59,741 nucleotides of DNA from Prevotellaceae bacterium (GTDB lineage: Bacteria > Bacteroidota > Bacteroidia > Bacteroidales > UBA932): the NCBI GenBank assembly GCA_031290935.1, contig JAISLK010000033.1, positions 1-59,741 on the forward strand. Direction: 5' to 3'. This document shows, one piece after another, positions 1-9,580 of this stretch. Position 1 is the first letter of the stretch, and every line of letters begins with the position of its first letter. The notes below the pieces were generated by a model. It made no database searches. It was not told the origin of the DNA and saw only the letters and a list, made by a program, of their open reading frames with translations. The translations under genes were made by a program, and so were the position numbers.

Positions 1-7
1 CCTGCGG

Positions 8-151
8 CTACTTCACGCACCGGACCGTGAACCCGTAGTTCTTGCCGGTGTAGTTAGTATTCGCACTGCTCGTATAGAAGGCCATGTAGTTCGCGTAGCT
101 GGCACTGCTTTCCGTAGAACTTGTACCGAAGGCAGTGGCAGTCTGAAATTT
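8..151 (-). pseudogene. C-terminal remnant of a Fibrobacter-succinogenes-major-paralogous (FISUMP)-type surface protein domain
   Basis: Minus strand reads KFQTATAFGTSSTESSASYANYMAFYTSSANTNYTGKNYGFTVRCVK*, resembling the end of FISUMP domains (YGFSVRCVR); preceded by an in-frame TAA and no start codon. Confidence 0.55.
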
Positions 152-167
152 TTAAATCATGAAATGG

Positions 168-1598
168 CTACCATGTTTCTTTCAACTGTCTTTCGATTTC
201 GGACACGTATTGTTTGAAATGTTTGTCGGTGTCCATTAAATCGCATACGGTGTTGAAAGCATGGAGTACGGTTGCGTGGTCTTTGCCGCCGATTTGTGCG
301 CCGATAGATGCTAAAGAATCTTTGGTCATGTTGCGGCTAAGGTACATGGCAATTTGGCGGGCTTGCACAATTTCGCGTTTACGCGATTTCGACAGCATGC
401 TTTCGGGCGTGAGGTTGAAATAGCCGCAAACGGCTTTCTGTATATCAAGGATAGAGATTTCGCGTTGTGAAGAGCTCACTAATTTTTCCGTTGTTTCTTC
501 GGCCAGTTCGGGCGTGATAGCTTTTTTATTCAGCGTAGCCTGCGCCAGCAATGATACGAGGGCGCCTTCGAGTTCACGGATATTGGTGGTGATTTTTTCT
601 GCAATATAGTGCACCACTTTATCGTCAAGCTGCATGCCGTTGTGGTAAATTTTATTTTGCAGTATCGCTATGCGCGTTTCCACATTCGGCATTTGCAACT
701 CTGCCGAAAGCCCCCATTTGAAGCGCGACAGCAAACGTTTTTCCAGCCCCTGCATTTCCATTTCCACCGGCGGTTTGTCGGAGGTAAGTATTAACTGTTT
801 TCCCGACTGGTGAAGATGATTGAAGATATGGAAAAATGCGTTTTGTGTGCCTTCTTTTCCTACAAATTCCTGCACATCGTCCAGAATTAACACGTCAATC
901 ATTTGGTAAAAGTGCAGGAAGTCGTTTAATTTATTTTTTACCGTAACCGCATCCACATATTGTGTTTGAAAACGGTTGGCGCTTACATACAGCACAATTT
1001 TTTCGGGAAGCCGTTCCTTTACGGCAATACCAATGGCTTGCGCCAAATGTGTTTTTCCCAATCCCGAACCGCCGTAAATAAACAAAGGATTAAAAGCTGT
1101 GCCGCCCGGCCTTTCAGCAATAGTAAGGCCGGCCGAACGCGCGAGGCGGTTGCATTCGCCTTCGATAAAATTTGAAAAGGAATATCCGGGATTCAGTTGC
1201 GGGTCTATTTGCAGTTGCTTCAGCCCGGGAATGACAAAGGGGTTCGGAATGTGTTTTCCCGTATTGGCCGGGTAGGGAACCGGTTTATTTTTCGGGTACG
1301 TATGCCCCTGCGGCGGATAAGTAACCGGATTCTCGTTGGTGACCACCTGTACGCTGTATTGCAATTTTACATTTGGCCCCAATTCTTTGCGAAGCGTTTT
1401 GCTGATTAAGTCAATAAAATGTTCTTCGATGTATTCATACACGAACGGGCTGGATACTTGAATGGTGAATACATTGTCTTCTAATTTTAGTGGAATAATA
1501 GGTTTAAACCATGTTTTAAAACTCGATTGGGGAATAATGTCTCGTATCACTGCCAGGCAGTTGTTCCAAACTTGTTGAGGATTTTCGGATAATTGCAT
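168..1598 (-). CDS. dnaA: Chromosomal replication initiator DnaA
   Basis: FIYGGSGLGKTHLAQAIG Walker A, LILDDVQEF Walker B, C-terminal domain IV GGKDHATVLHA. Confidence 0.98.
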   Translation of the reverse strand: MQLSENPQQVWNNCLAVIRDIIPQSSFKTWFKPIIPLKLEDNVFTIQVSSPFVYEYIEEHFIDLISKTLRKELGPNVKLQYSVQVVTNENPVTYPPQGHTYPKNKPVPYPANTGKHIPNPFVIPGLKQLQIDPQLNPGYSFSNFIEGECNRLARSAGLTIAERPGGTAFNPLFIYGGSGLGKTHLAQAIGIAVKERLPEKIVLYVSANRFQTQYVDAVTVKNKLNDFLHFYQMIDVLILDDVQEFVGKEGTQNAFFHIFNHLHQSGKQLILTSDKPPVEMEMQGLEKRLLSRFKWGLSAELQMPNVETRIAILQNKIYHNGMQLDDKVVHYIAEKITTNIRELEGALVSLLAQATLNKKAITPELAEETTEKLVSSSQREISILDIQKAVCGYFNLTPESMLSKSRKREIVQARQIAMYLSRNMTKDSLASIGAQIGGKDHATVLHAFNTVCDLMDTDKHFKQYVSEIERQLKETW

Positions 1599-1793
1599 AT
1601 TACAAAAAATATAGTAGGTTTAGAAACATTCAGACATTATACTTTTGAGAAGACAAAATTGAAAAAAAAATTCTAATAAAAAAATTTTTTTTGCATTGCA
1701 TATTTGAAATTCTTTACAATCTCTTATTTCTCAATTATAAAAAAATATATATTTTAAAAAATTAACGCGGGTGGATTTTGTGGTAGAAAAAAA

Positions 1794-2693
1794 TTAAAAT
1801 AAAGACAGGCGCACATATTTTTTTGGATTTTTTTGCAGGTCTTTAATCAATTCATCCAAGTTGTTTAACATGGCAGATAGGTGGCGGTACAGCTCGTCGT
1901 TTTGTAACAGTTGCCCTATGGTTCCGCTGCTGTCGCCGGCTTGCGCCAATACTACATTTAGGCGATCAATCGTTGCTTTTATATTGAGCCGGCGAAGCGT
2001 GTCGGAGAATTGCGAAAAATTGGCGGCTATCGTATCTATGTGGTCGCTGTTGTTACGCAACGCGGAGGAAAAAGCGTCAAGGTTTTCCAGCGTATTATTC
2101 AGGTGTCCGTTTTTCGCGCCGAGCGCGCCGGTGATATGTTCGATATGTTGTAAACTTTTCTGCAAACTGCTCACGCTTGCTTCCAGATTTTTTTGTGTGT
2201 CGTCGGTGAGGATATTATTTACGGCGGTAATCGTCGTATTCAGGTTGGCGAGCAGCAATTCCGCCTGCTCTTGCAATGGCGCCAGCGAACTTATGATATC
2301 CGGCGCAATGCTTGATTCCAGGCGGCTTCGCGACGCCGCGATGACAGGGCTGTCGCCGATTAAAATACGGACGCCGTTTCCGCTCATCAATCCGGTTGAA
2401 AATATTTGCGCGACGGAATTATCGGGAATCCTGTAAGCCTTCTCTACTTGCAGGGATACGAGGAATTGTTGCCCGTCCTCTTCATAGGCTATATCGGAAA
2501 CAGCGCCTATTTTCAACCCTTTCAGGAATACCGGCGAAGCAGTCGACAAGCCGTCTACACTTTCGTAGTGGACATAATAAATGGCATGGGTATCGAAAAG
2601 GTCTTTGCCTTTAAGGAAATTGAACAGCCAGTACATTCCTGCTATAATGACAACGGCATAAATACCTATTTTAACTTCTTTTTTAATTTGCAT
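1794..2693 (-). CDS. MCE (MlaD-like) family lipid-transport protein
   Basis: N-terminal TM helix, VDGLSTASPVFLKGLKIGAVSDI MCE motif, coiled-coil C-terminus. Confidence 0.88.
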   Translation of the reverse strand: MQIKKEVKIGIYAVVIIAGMYWLFNFLKGKDLFDTHAIYYVHYESVDGLSTASPVFLKGLKIGAVSDIAYEEDGQQFLVSLQVEKAYRIPDNSVAQIFSTGLMSGNGVRILIGDSPVIAASRSRLESSIAPDIISSLAPLQEQAELLLANLNTTITAVNNILTDDTQKNLEASVSSLQKSLQHIEHITGALGAKNGHLNNTLENLDAFSSALRNNSDHIDTIAANFSQFSDTLRRLNIKATIDRLNVVLAQAGDSSGTIGQLLQNDELYRHLSAMLNNLDELIKDLQKNPKKYVRLSLF

Positions 2694-2697
2694 AACG

Positions 2698-3888
2698 TTA
2701 TTTTATTGGTTTAATTATTTTGTTGTCTTGAATAGCGACTACGAAAGCGCGTGGGTATTCTCTGCGCAATTTGTTGCATGCTGCCTGCGCCTGTTCTTCC
2801 GTTTCGTAATGGCCGGTGGTATATTTGAACAATTGTTCTTCCGGGAAGCAACGAATGCTTTCCATATCCTTAAACTCTGCGGCATTCGCCGGCCGCTTTA
2901 CGGACAGGACAAAAACCTGCACGGCATACGTGATGGGCGATTTCGACGCGGTGGTAAATGCTGTTTTCGTACCGGCGGCGGATGGCGGCGTTGTTGTGGC
3001 TGCCCGATTCTTGCTGGCTGCACCGGCAGCCGCCGCCGTGTTTCCGGTAGCGGCGTTCACGATATTTTCCGCGTCCGGTTTGTGTTTCCGTTCGTAGTAA
3101 GCTTTATAGTTGGAAAACGCCGTAGCAATACATTTAGCAATGCTGTCCCGTGTTTTTTCTTTTTTTAGCAGGCCTTCTTCTTCCGGATTGGAAAGGAATC
3201 CGACTTCTATCAGTACGCTGGGCATGGCGGTACGCCATATTACCAGTAGCGGTTGCTGTTTGATGCCCCTGTTCTTTTTTATTGGCGAACCTTTTTCCAT
3301 TTCGTCCTGCACCATTGAGGCAAACATTAAACTTTGGTCGAAATAGGAGTTTTGCATGAGGGAGAAAATGATGAATGATTCGGGCGAGTTCGGGTCGTAG
3401 CCTTCGTATTTAGTGGCATAATCTTTTTCGTAACTGATAACGGCGTTTTCCCGCTTTGCCACTTCCATATTCCTGTCCGATTGATCCATCCCCAGGATAT
3501 AAGTTTCAAATCCGCCGACAGCGGTGTTCCTTCTATTGAGTACGCTATTGGCGTGAATGGAAATAAAAAAATCCGCATTGTTCCGATTGGCAATATTGGT
3601 GCGTTCCGTTAATTCCACGAATACGTCGGTATCGCGCGTGTAAATGGTTTCCACGCCGGGATGCGCTTCGTTGATAAATTCGCCTACTTTCAAAGCAATG
3701 TCCAGCACGACGTCTTTTTCTTTTAGTTGTTTTCCTGTTACCCCCGGATCTACGCCGCCATGCCCGGCGTCAATAACCACTTTACGGATTTGCAGGTTGC
3801 CGGCAACGACTTGCGCCTGCAATAAATCCGCATTTATTACCAATAGAAAACAAATGTACTGTACAATATTTTTAAAACTCAGCATCAT
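2698..3888 (-). CDS. N-acetylmuramoyl-L-alanine amidase (Amidase_3)
   Basis: VVIDAGHGGVDPG, SIHANS and VLIEVGFLSNPEEE motifs; start placed at the Met before the signal peptide (ORF extends to 3960). Confidence 0.92.
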   Translation of the reverse strand: MMLSFKNIVQYICFLLVINADLLQAQVVAGNLQIRKVVIDAGHGGVDPGVTGKQLKEKDVVLDIALKVGEFINEAHPGVETIYTRDTDVFVELTERTNIANRNNADFFISIHANSVLNRRNTAVGGFETYILGMDQSDRNMEVAKRENAVISYEKDYATKYEGYDPNSPESFIIFSLMQNSYFDQSLMFASMVQDEMEKGSPIKKNRGIKQQPLLVIWRTAMPSVLIEVGFLSNPEEEGLLKKEKTRDSIAKCIATAFSNYKAYYERKHKPDAENIVNAATGNTAAAAGAASKNRAATTTPPSAAGTKTAFTTASKSPITYAVQVFVLSVKRPANAAEFKDMESIRCFPEEQLFKYTTGHYETEEQAQAACNKLRREYPRAFVVAIQDNKIIKPIK

Positions 3889-3927
3889 CTTTTTAACAAA
3901 GTAGTTTAGTGAATAAAAAAAATCAAC

Positions 3928-3935
3928 TAACTTTG
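3928..3935 (+). promoter_or_regulatory. Bacteroidota -7 element TAACTTTG upstream of the lptD-like gene
   Basis: TAnnTTTG match about 43 nt upstream of the predicted start. Confidence 0.5.
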
Positions 3936-3978
3936 CATCCTGTTTGCAAAAATAGTACATTATTTTGAATAATCATTA

Positions 3979-6615
3979 TTGAAAACAGTATATTCATATT
4001 TTTCCATTATTTTGTTTTTGCTGCCTTGCCTGGCAAGCGGCTTTCATCGTAATGCGTGCGATACAATAGCCCCTGTGCAGGATACATTGGTATCCGGTAT
4101 GTCCCTTTCGGCGGCCGATTCGTTACCGCCGGCGATGGATTCCCTTTCCGTTACAAAAGAAAGTTCGCTGGAAGACCCTGTGTTCAGCGATGCAAAGGAT
4201 TCCATCGTCTATGATTTTAGCGGAGAGGAACGAAAGATTTACTACTACGGCGATGTAACGGTAAAAAGCGGCGATACGGAAATAAAAGCCGATTACATGG
4301 TTTACAATTTTGAGACGCGTGTTGTCTTTGCATCGGGGCGACAGGATTCCACCGGGAAATGGGTAGGCACCCCGGTGATGAAGGAAAGCGGGAAAGATTA
4401 TGCCATGCAAACCATGTATTATAATTTTTCATCGGGCAAGGCAAGAATTAATGAAGTCCTTACACAGGAAGGCGAGGCTTACCTGCACGGGACGGTGATT
4501 AAGAAAATGCCGGATAATGCTATCAATGTAGCTGACGGGAAATATACCGTTTGTGATGCGCCTCACCCGCACTTTTTCCTGAAACTGTCGCGTGCCCGGA
4601 TAACGCCGGAGCCGAACAGTCAAACGGTTTTCGGCCCTGCGTATTTGGTTATCGAAGATGTGCCGACGCCCCTGTTCCTTCCTTTCGGGTTTATCCCGAA
4701 ACGCAACGACCGGAGCGGCGGGTTGCTTTTTCCTTCTTTCGGCGAAGAAGCGGCGCGCGGTTTTTATGTAACCGGCATCGGCTGGTATTTTGTCTTCGGC
4801 GAATATTTCGATTTGGCGCTCACGGCGGATTATTTTACATTGGGTACATACGGTTTCCAGGCGGCGTCGCGCTATAAAAAACTGTACAAATTTGACGGCT
4901 CGTTCAATTTACAATGGCGGGAAAATGTATCGGGGCTACAGGGCGCTTCCGATTACAGTTCATCGCGCGAGTTTTCCATCAACTGGCAGCACAGGCAAGA
5001 CCAGAAAGCCAATCCTAACATGTCGTTCGGCGCAAGCGTTTCGTTTATGACTTCATCGTACCGGCGGAACAACAGCCAGGTGAATCCGCAAATGGCATTG
5101 CAATCAACGGCGCACTCCAGCATTTCGTTCCGCAAAACATGGGAAGGCTCGCCGTTCAACCTTTCGGTCAACCTGACGCACAGCCAGAATATGCGGGACA
5201 GTTCGTATGCCTTGACATTGCCTAATTTTACTTTTACGATGAACACTATTTACCCGTTCAAGCGGAAGAATGCAGTGGGCAAGGAGCGTTTTTACGAACG
5301 TTTTGCATTTGGCTATTCTACTACTTTCGACAATAAAATCAGCTTCAAGGAATCGGAATGGGGCAGCCCCGACTTTTGGAAAAAACTGGAAAACGGGATG
5401 AAACATAATTTCACTATACAACTGCCGTCGTTCAATGTATTCAACCATATCCAGCTTGCCCCCAGCGTTACCTACGGGATGACCATGTTTTTCCAAAATC
5501 TCACCCGGACGTACAACGATTCGACAAGAAGAACGGAGGATGTGAAAAGCGCCGCTTTTTCCAATCTTCATTTCAGTCATGACCTCGGTTTTGGGATTTC
5601 GGCAAGCACCCGCCTGTACGGGACTTTTATGTTCGGGCGCAATGCTTTTATACAGGCTTTCCGCCACATGATATCGCCGAGCATCAGCGCCTCCTTCCGC
5701 CCGGATTTGGTTACGTGGGGGTGGAACAGGGGCTACAGAACCTACCGGAGGGACAGTACGGATGTAGAATATTATTCTTACGCCGGCGTGTACCAGTCGT
5801 CCGGCAGGGGACGTTCGGCGGGGCTTAGTTTTTCGTTGAGCAATAACCTTGAAATGAAAATACGCAATGAAAAAGATACGACTAACGGCGGCTCCAGCAA
5901 AGTGAAATTGATAGACAACCTCAGCTTGAGCGGCGGTTACAACTTTTTGGCGGATTCCATGAAACTGTCGGACATCAGGATGTCGCTAAATACAAATATT
6001 GCAGGGAAAGTGGCCGTCAATGCCAATGCTACTTTCGACCCGTATGCCGTAGATATCGGCGGCAGGAGGATAAGCCGGTATGCCGTAAGCGCCGGGCAGG
6101 GGCTTGCACGCTTGATTTCTTTTGGTTTTTCTTTCGGCTACCAGTTCAAGGGCGGTGACAACGGATTCAAAAATAATGCCCCTTCGCTGGAGGGCATTAC
6201 GCACTATCATCCCGAAACAGGGGAATATCTCTACACCGAGTACCAATTCTACCAGGACTTCAAAACGCCCTGGTCGCTGGGCTTCAACTATTCGTTTAAC
6301 TACAGCCCCAGCTACACGCGAAACGCTTTGGGAGTAGGAATAAAACAGAATAATTATGTACAGTCGCTGGGGCTAAACGGGCAGGTGAAATTGACGGAGG
6401 CGATGAACGTGTCGGTGGCTTCGGGATTTGATTTCAAAAACCTGAAGCTGACGATGACGACCTTTAATATCCATTATGATTTGCATTGTTTTGAATTTGC
6501 CGTTTCATGGACGCCGTTCGGCAGTTACCGGAGCTGGAATTTCCACTTCAACGCCAAGTCCTCCATGCTGGCCGATTTGTTGAAATACGAAAAGCACGCC
6601 AGCTACATATATTAA
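3979..6615 (+). CDS. LptD-like outer-membrane LPS assembly protein (OstA-type domain plus beta barrel)
   Basis: IYYYGDVTVKSGDTEIKADYMVYNFETRVVFASG OstA-like segment, VFGPAYLVIEDVPTPLFLPFGFIPKRNDRSGGLLFPSFGE; the indicated start is TTG. Confidence 0.85.
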   Translation: MKTVYSYFSIILFLLPCLASGFHRNACDTIAPVQDTLVSGMSLSAADSLPPAMDSLSVTKESSLEDPVFSDAKDSIVYDFSGEERKIYYYGDVTVKSGDTEIKADYMVYNFETRVVFASGRQDSTGKWVGTPVMKESGKDYAMQTMYYNFSSGKARINEVLTQEGEAYLHGTVIKKMPDNAINVADGKYTVCDAPHPHFFLKLSRARITPEPNSQTVFGPAYLVIEDVPTPLFLPFGFIPKRNDRSGGLLFPSFGEEAARGFYVTGIGWYFVFGEYFDLALTADYFTLGTYGFQAASRYKKLYKFDGSFNLQWRENVSGLQGASDYSSSREFSINWQHRQDQKANPNMSFGASVSFMTSSYRRNNSQVNPQMALQSTAHSSISFRKTWEGSPFNLSVNLTHSQNMRDSSYALTLPNFTFTMNTIYPFKRKNAVGKERFYERFAFGYSTTFDNKISFKESEWGSPDFWKKLENGMKHNFTIQLPSFNVFNHIQLAPSVTYGMTMFFQNLTRTYNDSTRRTEDVKSAAFSNLHFSHDLGFGISASTRLYGTFMFGRNAFIQAFRHMISPSISASFRPDLVTWGWNRGYRTYRRDSTDVEYYSYAGVYQSSGRGRSAGLSFSLSNNLEMKIRNEKDTTNGGSSKVKLIDNLSLSGGYNFLADSMKLSDIRMSLNTNIAGKVAVNANATFDPYAVDIGGRRISRYAVSAGQGLARLISFGFSFGYQFKGGDNGFKNNAPSLEGITHYHPETGEYLYTEYQFYQDFKTPWSLGFNYSFNYSPSYTRNALGVGIKQNNYVQSLGLNGQVKLTEAMNVSVASGFDFKNLKLTMTTFNIHYDLHCFEFAVSWTPFGSYRSWNFHFNAKSSMLADLLKYEKHASYIY

Positions 6616-6635
6616 CCTGTTAATCCGGTAAAATT

Positions 6636-7082
6636 ATGAACAAATATCCGCTGTGGTTATTTTTACTCTTGGTTGCCGCGCCTGCCCCGGCGCAAGATAC
6701 GGTAGCCGTCAGCCGGCCGGCGATGAAACCGGCGCTGCTGCCTTATTTCCCGCCGCTCTACAACAACATGATTACAAAACCGATTAAGCTTGATTTTTCC
6801 TTAGACCCGTTACTGTCCAACGATCATTACAACGATGCGCTCACACAGCGCAACCTGCTTTTTGTTCGCAATATGGAACAACAGGTCGCCCGGACATTGA
6901 GGGAAGAATACCGGCAAATGCAAATAAATGCCAGGATAGCCACTGCGGCAGGCCTTTTCTTTTGGGGAGCGCTAATAGAAGAAAATATACGCGGCTACAT
7001 CAATTACCGGCAGGAGCAACACAACCAACCCCCGCCACCACCGCCCGCCCCCCGGCGCCCTCCGGAACTGCGAAAGCCATGA
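6636..7082 (+). CDS. Hypothetical secreted/membrane protein with Pro-rich C-terminus
   Basis: Signal-like N-terminus; tail PPPPPPAPRRPPELRKP. Confidence 0.6.
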   Translation: MNKYPLWLFLLLVAAPAPAQDTVAVSRPAMKPALLPYFPPLYNNMITKPIKLDFSLDPLLSNDHYNDALTQRNLLFVRNMEQQVARTLREEYRQMQINARIATAAGLFFWGALIEENIRGYINYRQEQHNQPPPPPPAPRRPPELRKP

Positions 7083-7172
7083 GGTGATATATACATCGCA
7101 AGTCCGCTGGCGCCGACAGCGCCGGCATTGCGACTGTGGGGAACAAACCAGGAAGCAATCCGGAAAGGCTGG

Positions 7173-7250
7173 GCACGCATGTGCTCCAATGCTGAGCACG
7201 CATGTGCTCCAATGCTGGGCACGCATGTGCTCCAATGCTGGGCACACAGG
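7173..7250. repeat. Array A: about 3.4 x 23-bp tandem repeat (GCACGCATGTGCTCCAATGCTGR)
   Basis: Unit starts at 7173, 7196, 7219, 7242 (exact 23-bp spacing); palindrome AGCAC-GCAT-GTGCT in the unit. Confidence 0.95.
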
Positions 7251-7281
7251 CGGTGAAAAGTTTCAATTTCCAACTTTTTTT

Positions 7282-7289
7282 TACCTTTG
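7282..7289 (+). promoter_or_regulatory. -7 element TACCTTTG upstream of dnaB
   Basis: Exact TAnnTTTG, 30 nt upstream of the dnaB start. Confidence 0.55.
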
Positions 7290-7319
7290 TACAAAAATCT
7301 GTTTTTAATATAGAATTTT

Positions 7320-8852
7320 ATGGCAAAAGCAACCAGACCGGCTCCCAAACTGCGTACAATAGATTCCATCGCCCTGGAAGCGGGAAAAATGCCGCCCCAT
7401 TCGCCCGACCTTGAAAAAGCGGTGCTGGGGGCATTGATGCTCGACAAAGAAGCAATCGTGGAAGTGCAGGATTTGTTAAAACCCGAAACATTCCATAATG
7501 AATTGCATGCAAAAATATTCCGCGCTATCCAGGACATCAATATGCGGCACGAGCCTGTTGATATGCTCACCGTGGCGGAAGAGCTGAAAAAGCAGGGTAA
7601 CCTGGACGAAATCGGCGGCCCCTACTACCTCTCGCAACTGAGCATGACGGTTAGCTCGGCGGCGCATGTGGAGCACCATGCGAAACTGTTGGCGCAAAAA
7701 TATATTCAACGGCAGTTAATCACAGCTTCCGCCGAAATACAGCGCGACGCCTTTGAAGAAGACGTCCTGGTGGATAAATTGCTGGACGGCGCGCAGCAGA
7801 AGATTTTTGAAATTTCCGAAGGAAATATCCATCGCGAAACGGAACATGTCGGGGCGGTGGTGTCAAAAGCCATCAAAGAGCTGGAAGCGGCGCAGCTCCG
7901 GAACGACGGATTGAGCGGCGTGCCGTCGGGCTTTCCGGTTATTGACCATGTTACGCTGGGCTGGCAGGCGGCGGACATGATTATTATTGCGGCACGCCCC
8001 TCCATGGGGAAAACGGCTTTTGTGCTTTCCATGGCGCGTAACATGAGCGTGGATCATAAAGTGCCTACCGCTTTTTTCTCGTTGGAAATGCCCTCCGTGC
8101 AGCTCGTAAAGCGGCTTATGATGAATGAATCGGGCATTGAATCAAATAAAATCCGCGGCGGGAAAAAATTAGAAGCGAACGAGTGGACGCAACTAGAAAC
8201 AAGTATCCGTAACCTCGTTGAAGCGCCCCTGTTTATTGATGATACGCCGGCGCTTTCCATTTTTGAATTCCGCTCCAAAGCGCGCCGGCTGGTGCTTTCG
8301 CACAATATAAAAATTATTATCATCGACTATTTGCAGTTGATGACCGGGCCGCCGGAAACACAAAAAGGCGTCCGGGAACAGGAGGTTTCCGCTATTTCAC
8401 GCGCCTTGAAATCCATTGCCAAAGAATTGAACGTGCCGATTATTGCGCTCTCGCAGTTGAACCGTTCGGTAGAAACACGCGGCGGAAATAAGCGCCCCCA
8501 ATTGAGCGACCTCCGCGAATCCGGCGCCATTGAACAGGATGCCGACCTGGTATTATTCATTCACCGTCCCGAATATTATGGCCACGTAGAAGACGAAAAT
8601 CATGAACCTACAAATGGGCTGGCAGAAATTATTATCGCCAAACACCGTAACGGAGAAACGGCGAATGTGAGACTGAAATTTTCCAAGGCGAAGTTTACAG
8701 ACTGGGAAGGTGCGCCTGATTCGTCATCGTTGCAGGACAATGGAGCGCATTCCACTAATACAGCTAATACCACCACGACCTACTCCTCGAGAATGAATAG
8801 TTACAGTAAAGATTTCGACCTCCAGTCAGATTCCTCTGACGTGCCATTCTAA
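7320..8852 (+). CDS. dnaB: Replicative DNA helicase DnaB
   Basis: MPPHSPDLEKAVLGALMLD, IIIAARPSMGKTAFVLSMARN, LSQLNRSVETRGGNKRPQLSDLRESGAIEQDAD. Confidence 0.98.
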   Translation: MAKATRPAPKLRTIDSIALEAGKMPPHSPDLEKAVLGALMLDKEAIVEVQDLLKPETFHNELHAKIFRAIQDINMRHEPVDMLTVAEELKKQGNLDEIGGPYYLSQLSMTVSSAAHVEHHAKLLAQKYIQRQLITASAEIQRDAFEEDVLVDKLLDGAQQKIFEISEGNIHRETEHVGAVVSKAIKELEAAQLRNDGLSGVPSGFPVIDHVTLGWQAADMIIIAARPSMGKTAFVLSMARNMSVDHKVPTAFFSLEMPSVQLVKRLMMNESGIESNKIRGGKKLEANEWTQLETSIRNLVEAPLFIDDTPALSIFEFRSKARRLVLSHNIKIIIIDYLQLMTGPPETQKGVREQEVSAISRALKSIAKELNVPIIALSQLNRSVETRGGNKRPQLSDLRESGAIEQDADLVLFIHRPEYYGHVEDENHEPTNGLAEIIIAKHRNGETANVRLKFSKAKFTDWEGAPDSSSLQDNGAHSTNTANTTTTYSSRMNSYSKDFDLQSDSSDVPF

Positions 8853-8862
8853 AAAACAGCTG

Positions 8863-9528
8863 ATGAAACGTTCGGTGATTATAGTAGCCGGCGGCAGCGG
8901 GCAGCGTATGGGAACGAAAATTCCTAAACAATTCCTGTTGCTTGCCGGAATGCCGGTGCTCATGCACGCCATCCGCCGGTTCCACGCTTTTGACCCGGCC
9001 ATGCCGCTGATAGTGGCATTGCCGCCGGCGCATATTCCCACGTGGACGCAACTCTGCGCCGAACACTGCTTCACCATCGCGCATACGGTAACCGCCGGCG
9101 GCGGCACACGCTTCGAATCCGTGAAAAAAGCGCTCGACGCCGTACACGACACGGAGTGGATAGCCGTACACGACGGCGTGCGCCCGTTGGTTTCGCCGAC
9201 GCTGATTGCCCGCTGTTTTGAAACGGCCGCGCTACACGGCGCGGCAGCGCCCGTTGTTCCCCTGGCCGATTCTGTCCGTATGCGGGAAGCCGGCGGCAGC
9301 CGTAGTGTGCTGCGCGACAACTACTGCATCGTACAAACCCCGCAAATCTTCCGCGCCGAATGGCTGAAACACGCTTACCGCACGCCCTTTTCTACGGCGT
9401 TCACCGATGACGCTTCTGTAGTAGAAGCCGCAGGTTACCCCATCGCCCTTTCCGAAGGCAGCCGCGAAAACATAAAAATCACCGACGCCCTTGATTTAAA
9501 AATAGCAGAACAGTTGTTGATGTGGTAA
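8863..9528 (+). CDS. ispD: 2-C-methyl-D-erythritol 4-phosphate cytidylyltransferase
   Basis: VIIVAGGSGQRMGTKIPKQFLLLAG, HDGVRPLVS, TDDASVVE, SRENIKITDALDL. Confidence 0.96.
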   Translation: MKRSVIIVAGGSGQRMGTKIPKQFLLLAGMPVLMHAIRRFHAFDPAMPLIVALPPAHIPTWTQLCAEHCFTIAHTVTAGGGTRFESVKKALDAVHDTEWIAVHDGVRPLVSPTLIARCFETAALHGAAAPVVPLADSVRMREAGGSRSVLRDNYCIVQTPQIFRAEWLKHAYRTPFSTAFTDDASVVEAAGYPIALSEGSRENIKITDALDLKIAEQLLMW

Positions 9529-9580
9529 TGTGATGATGTGCTAATGTGATTAATTGAACCGGCGCCAGCCAACTCATAAC

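Noticed and set aside
1600-1793. oriC upstream of dnaA
   Set aside because: Region is strongly A/T-rich but I found no TTATCCACA-type DnaA boxes; a GC-skew plot would be needed
7004-7570. 188-aa minus-strand ORF across array A
   Set aside because: Antisense to the dnaB start and low-complexity; repeat peptide (QHWSTCVPSIGAHAC) is a by-product of the repeat
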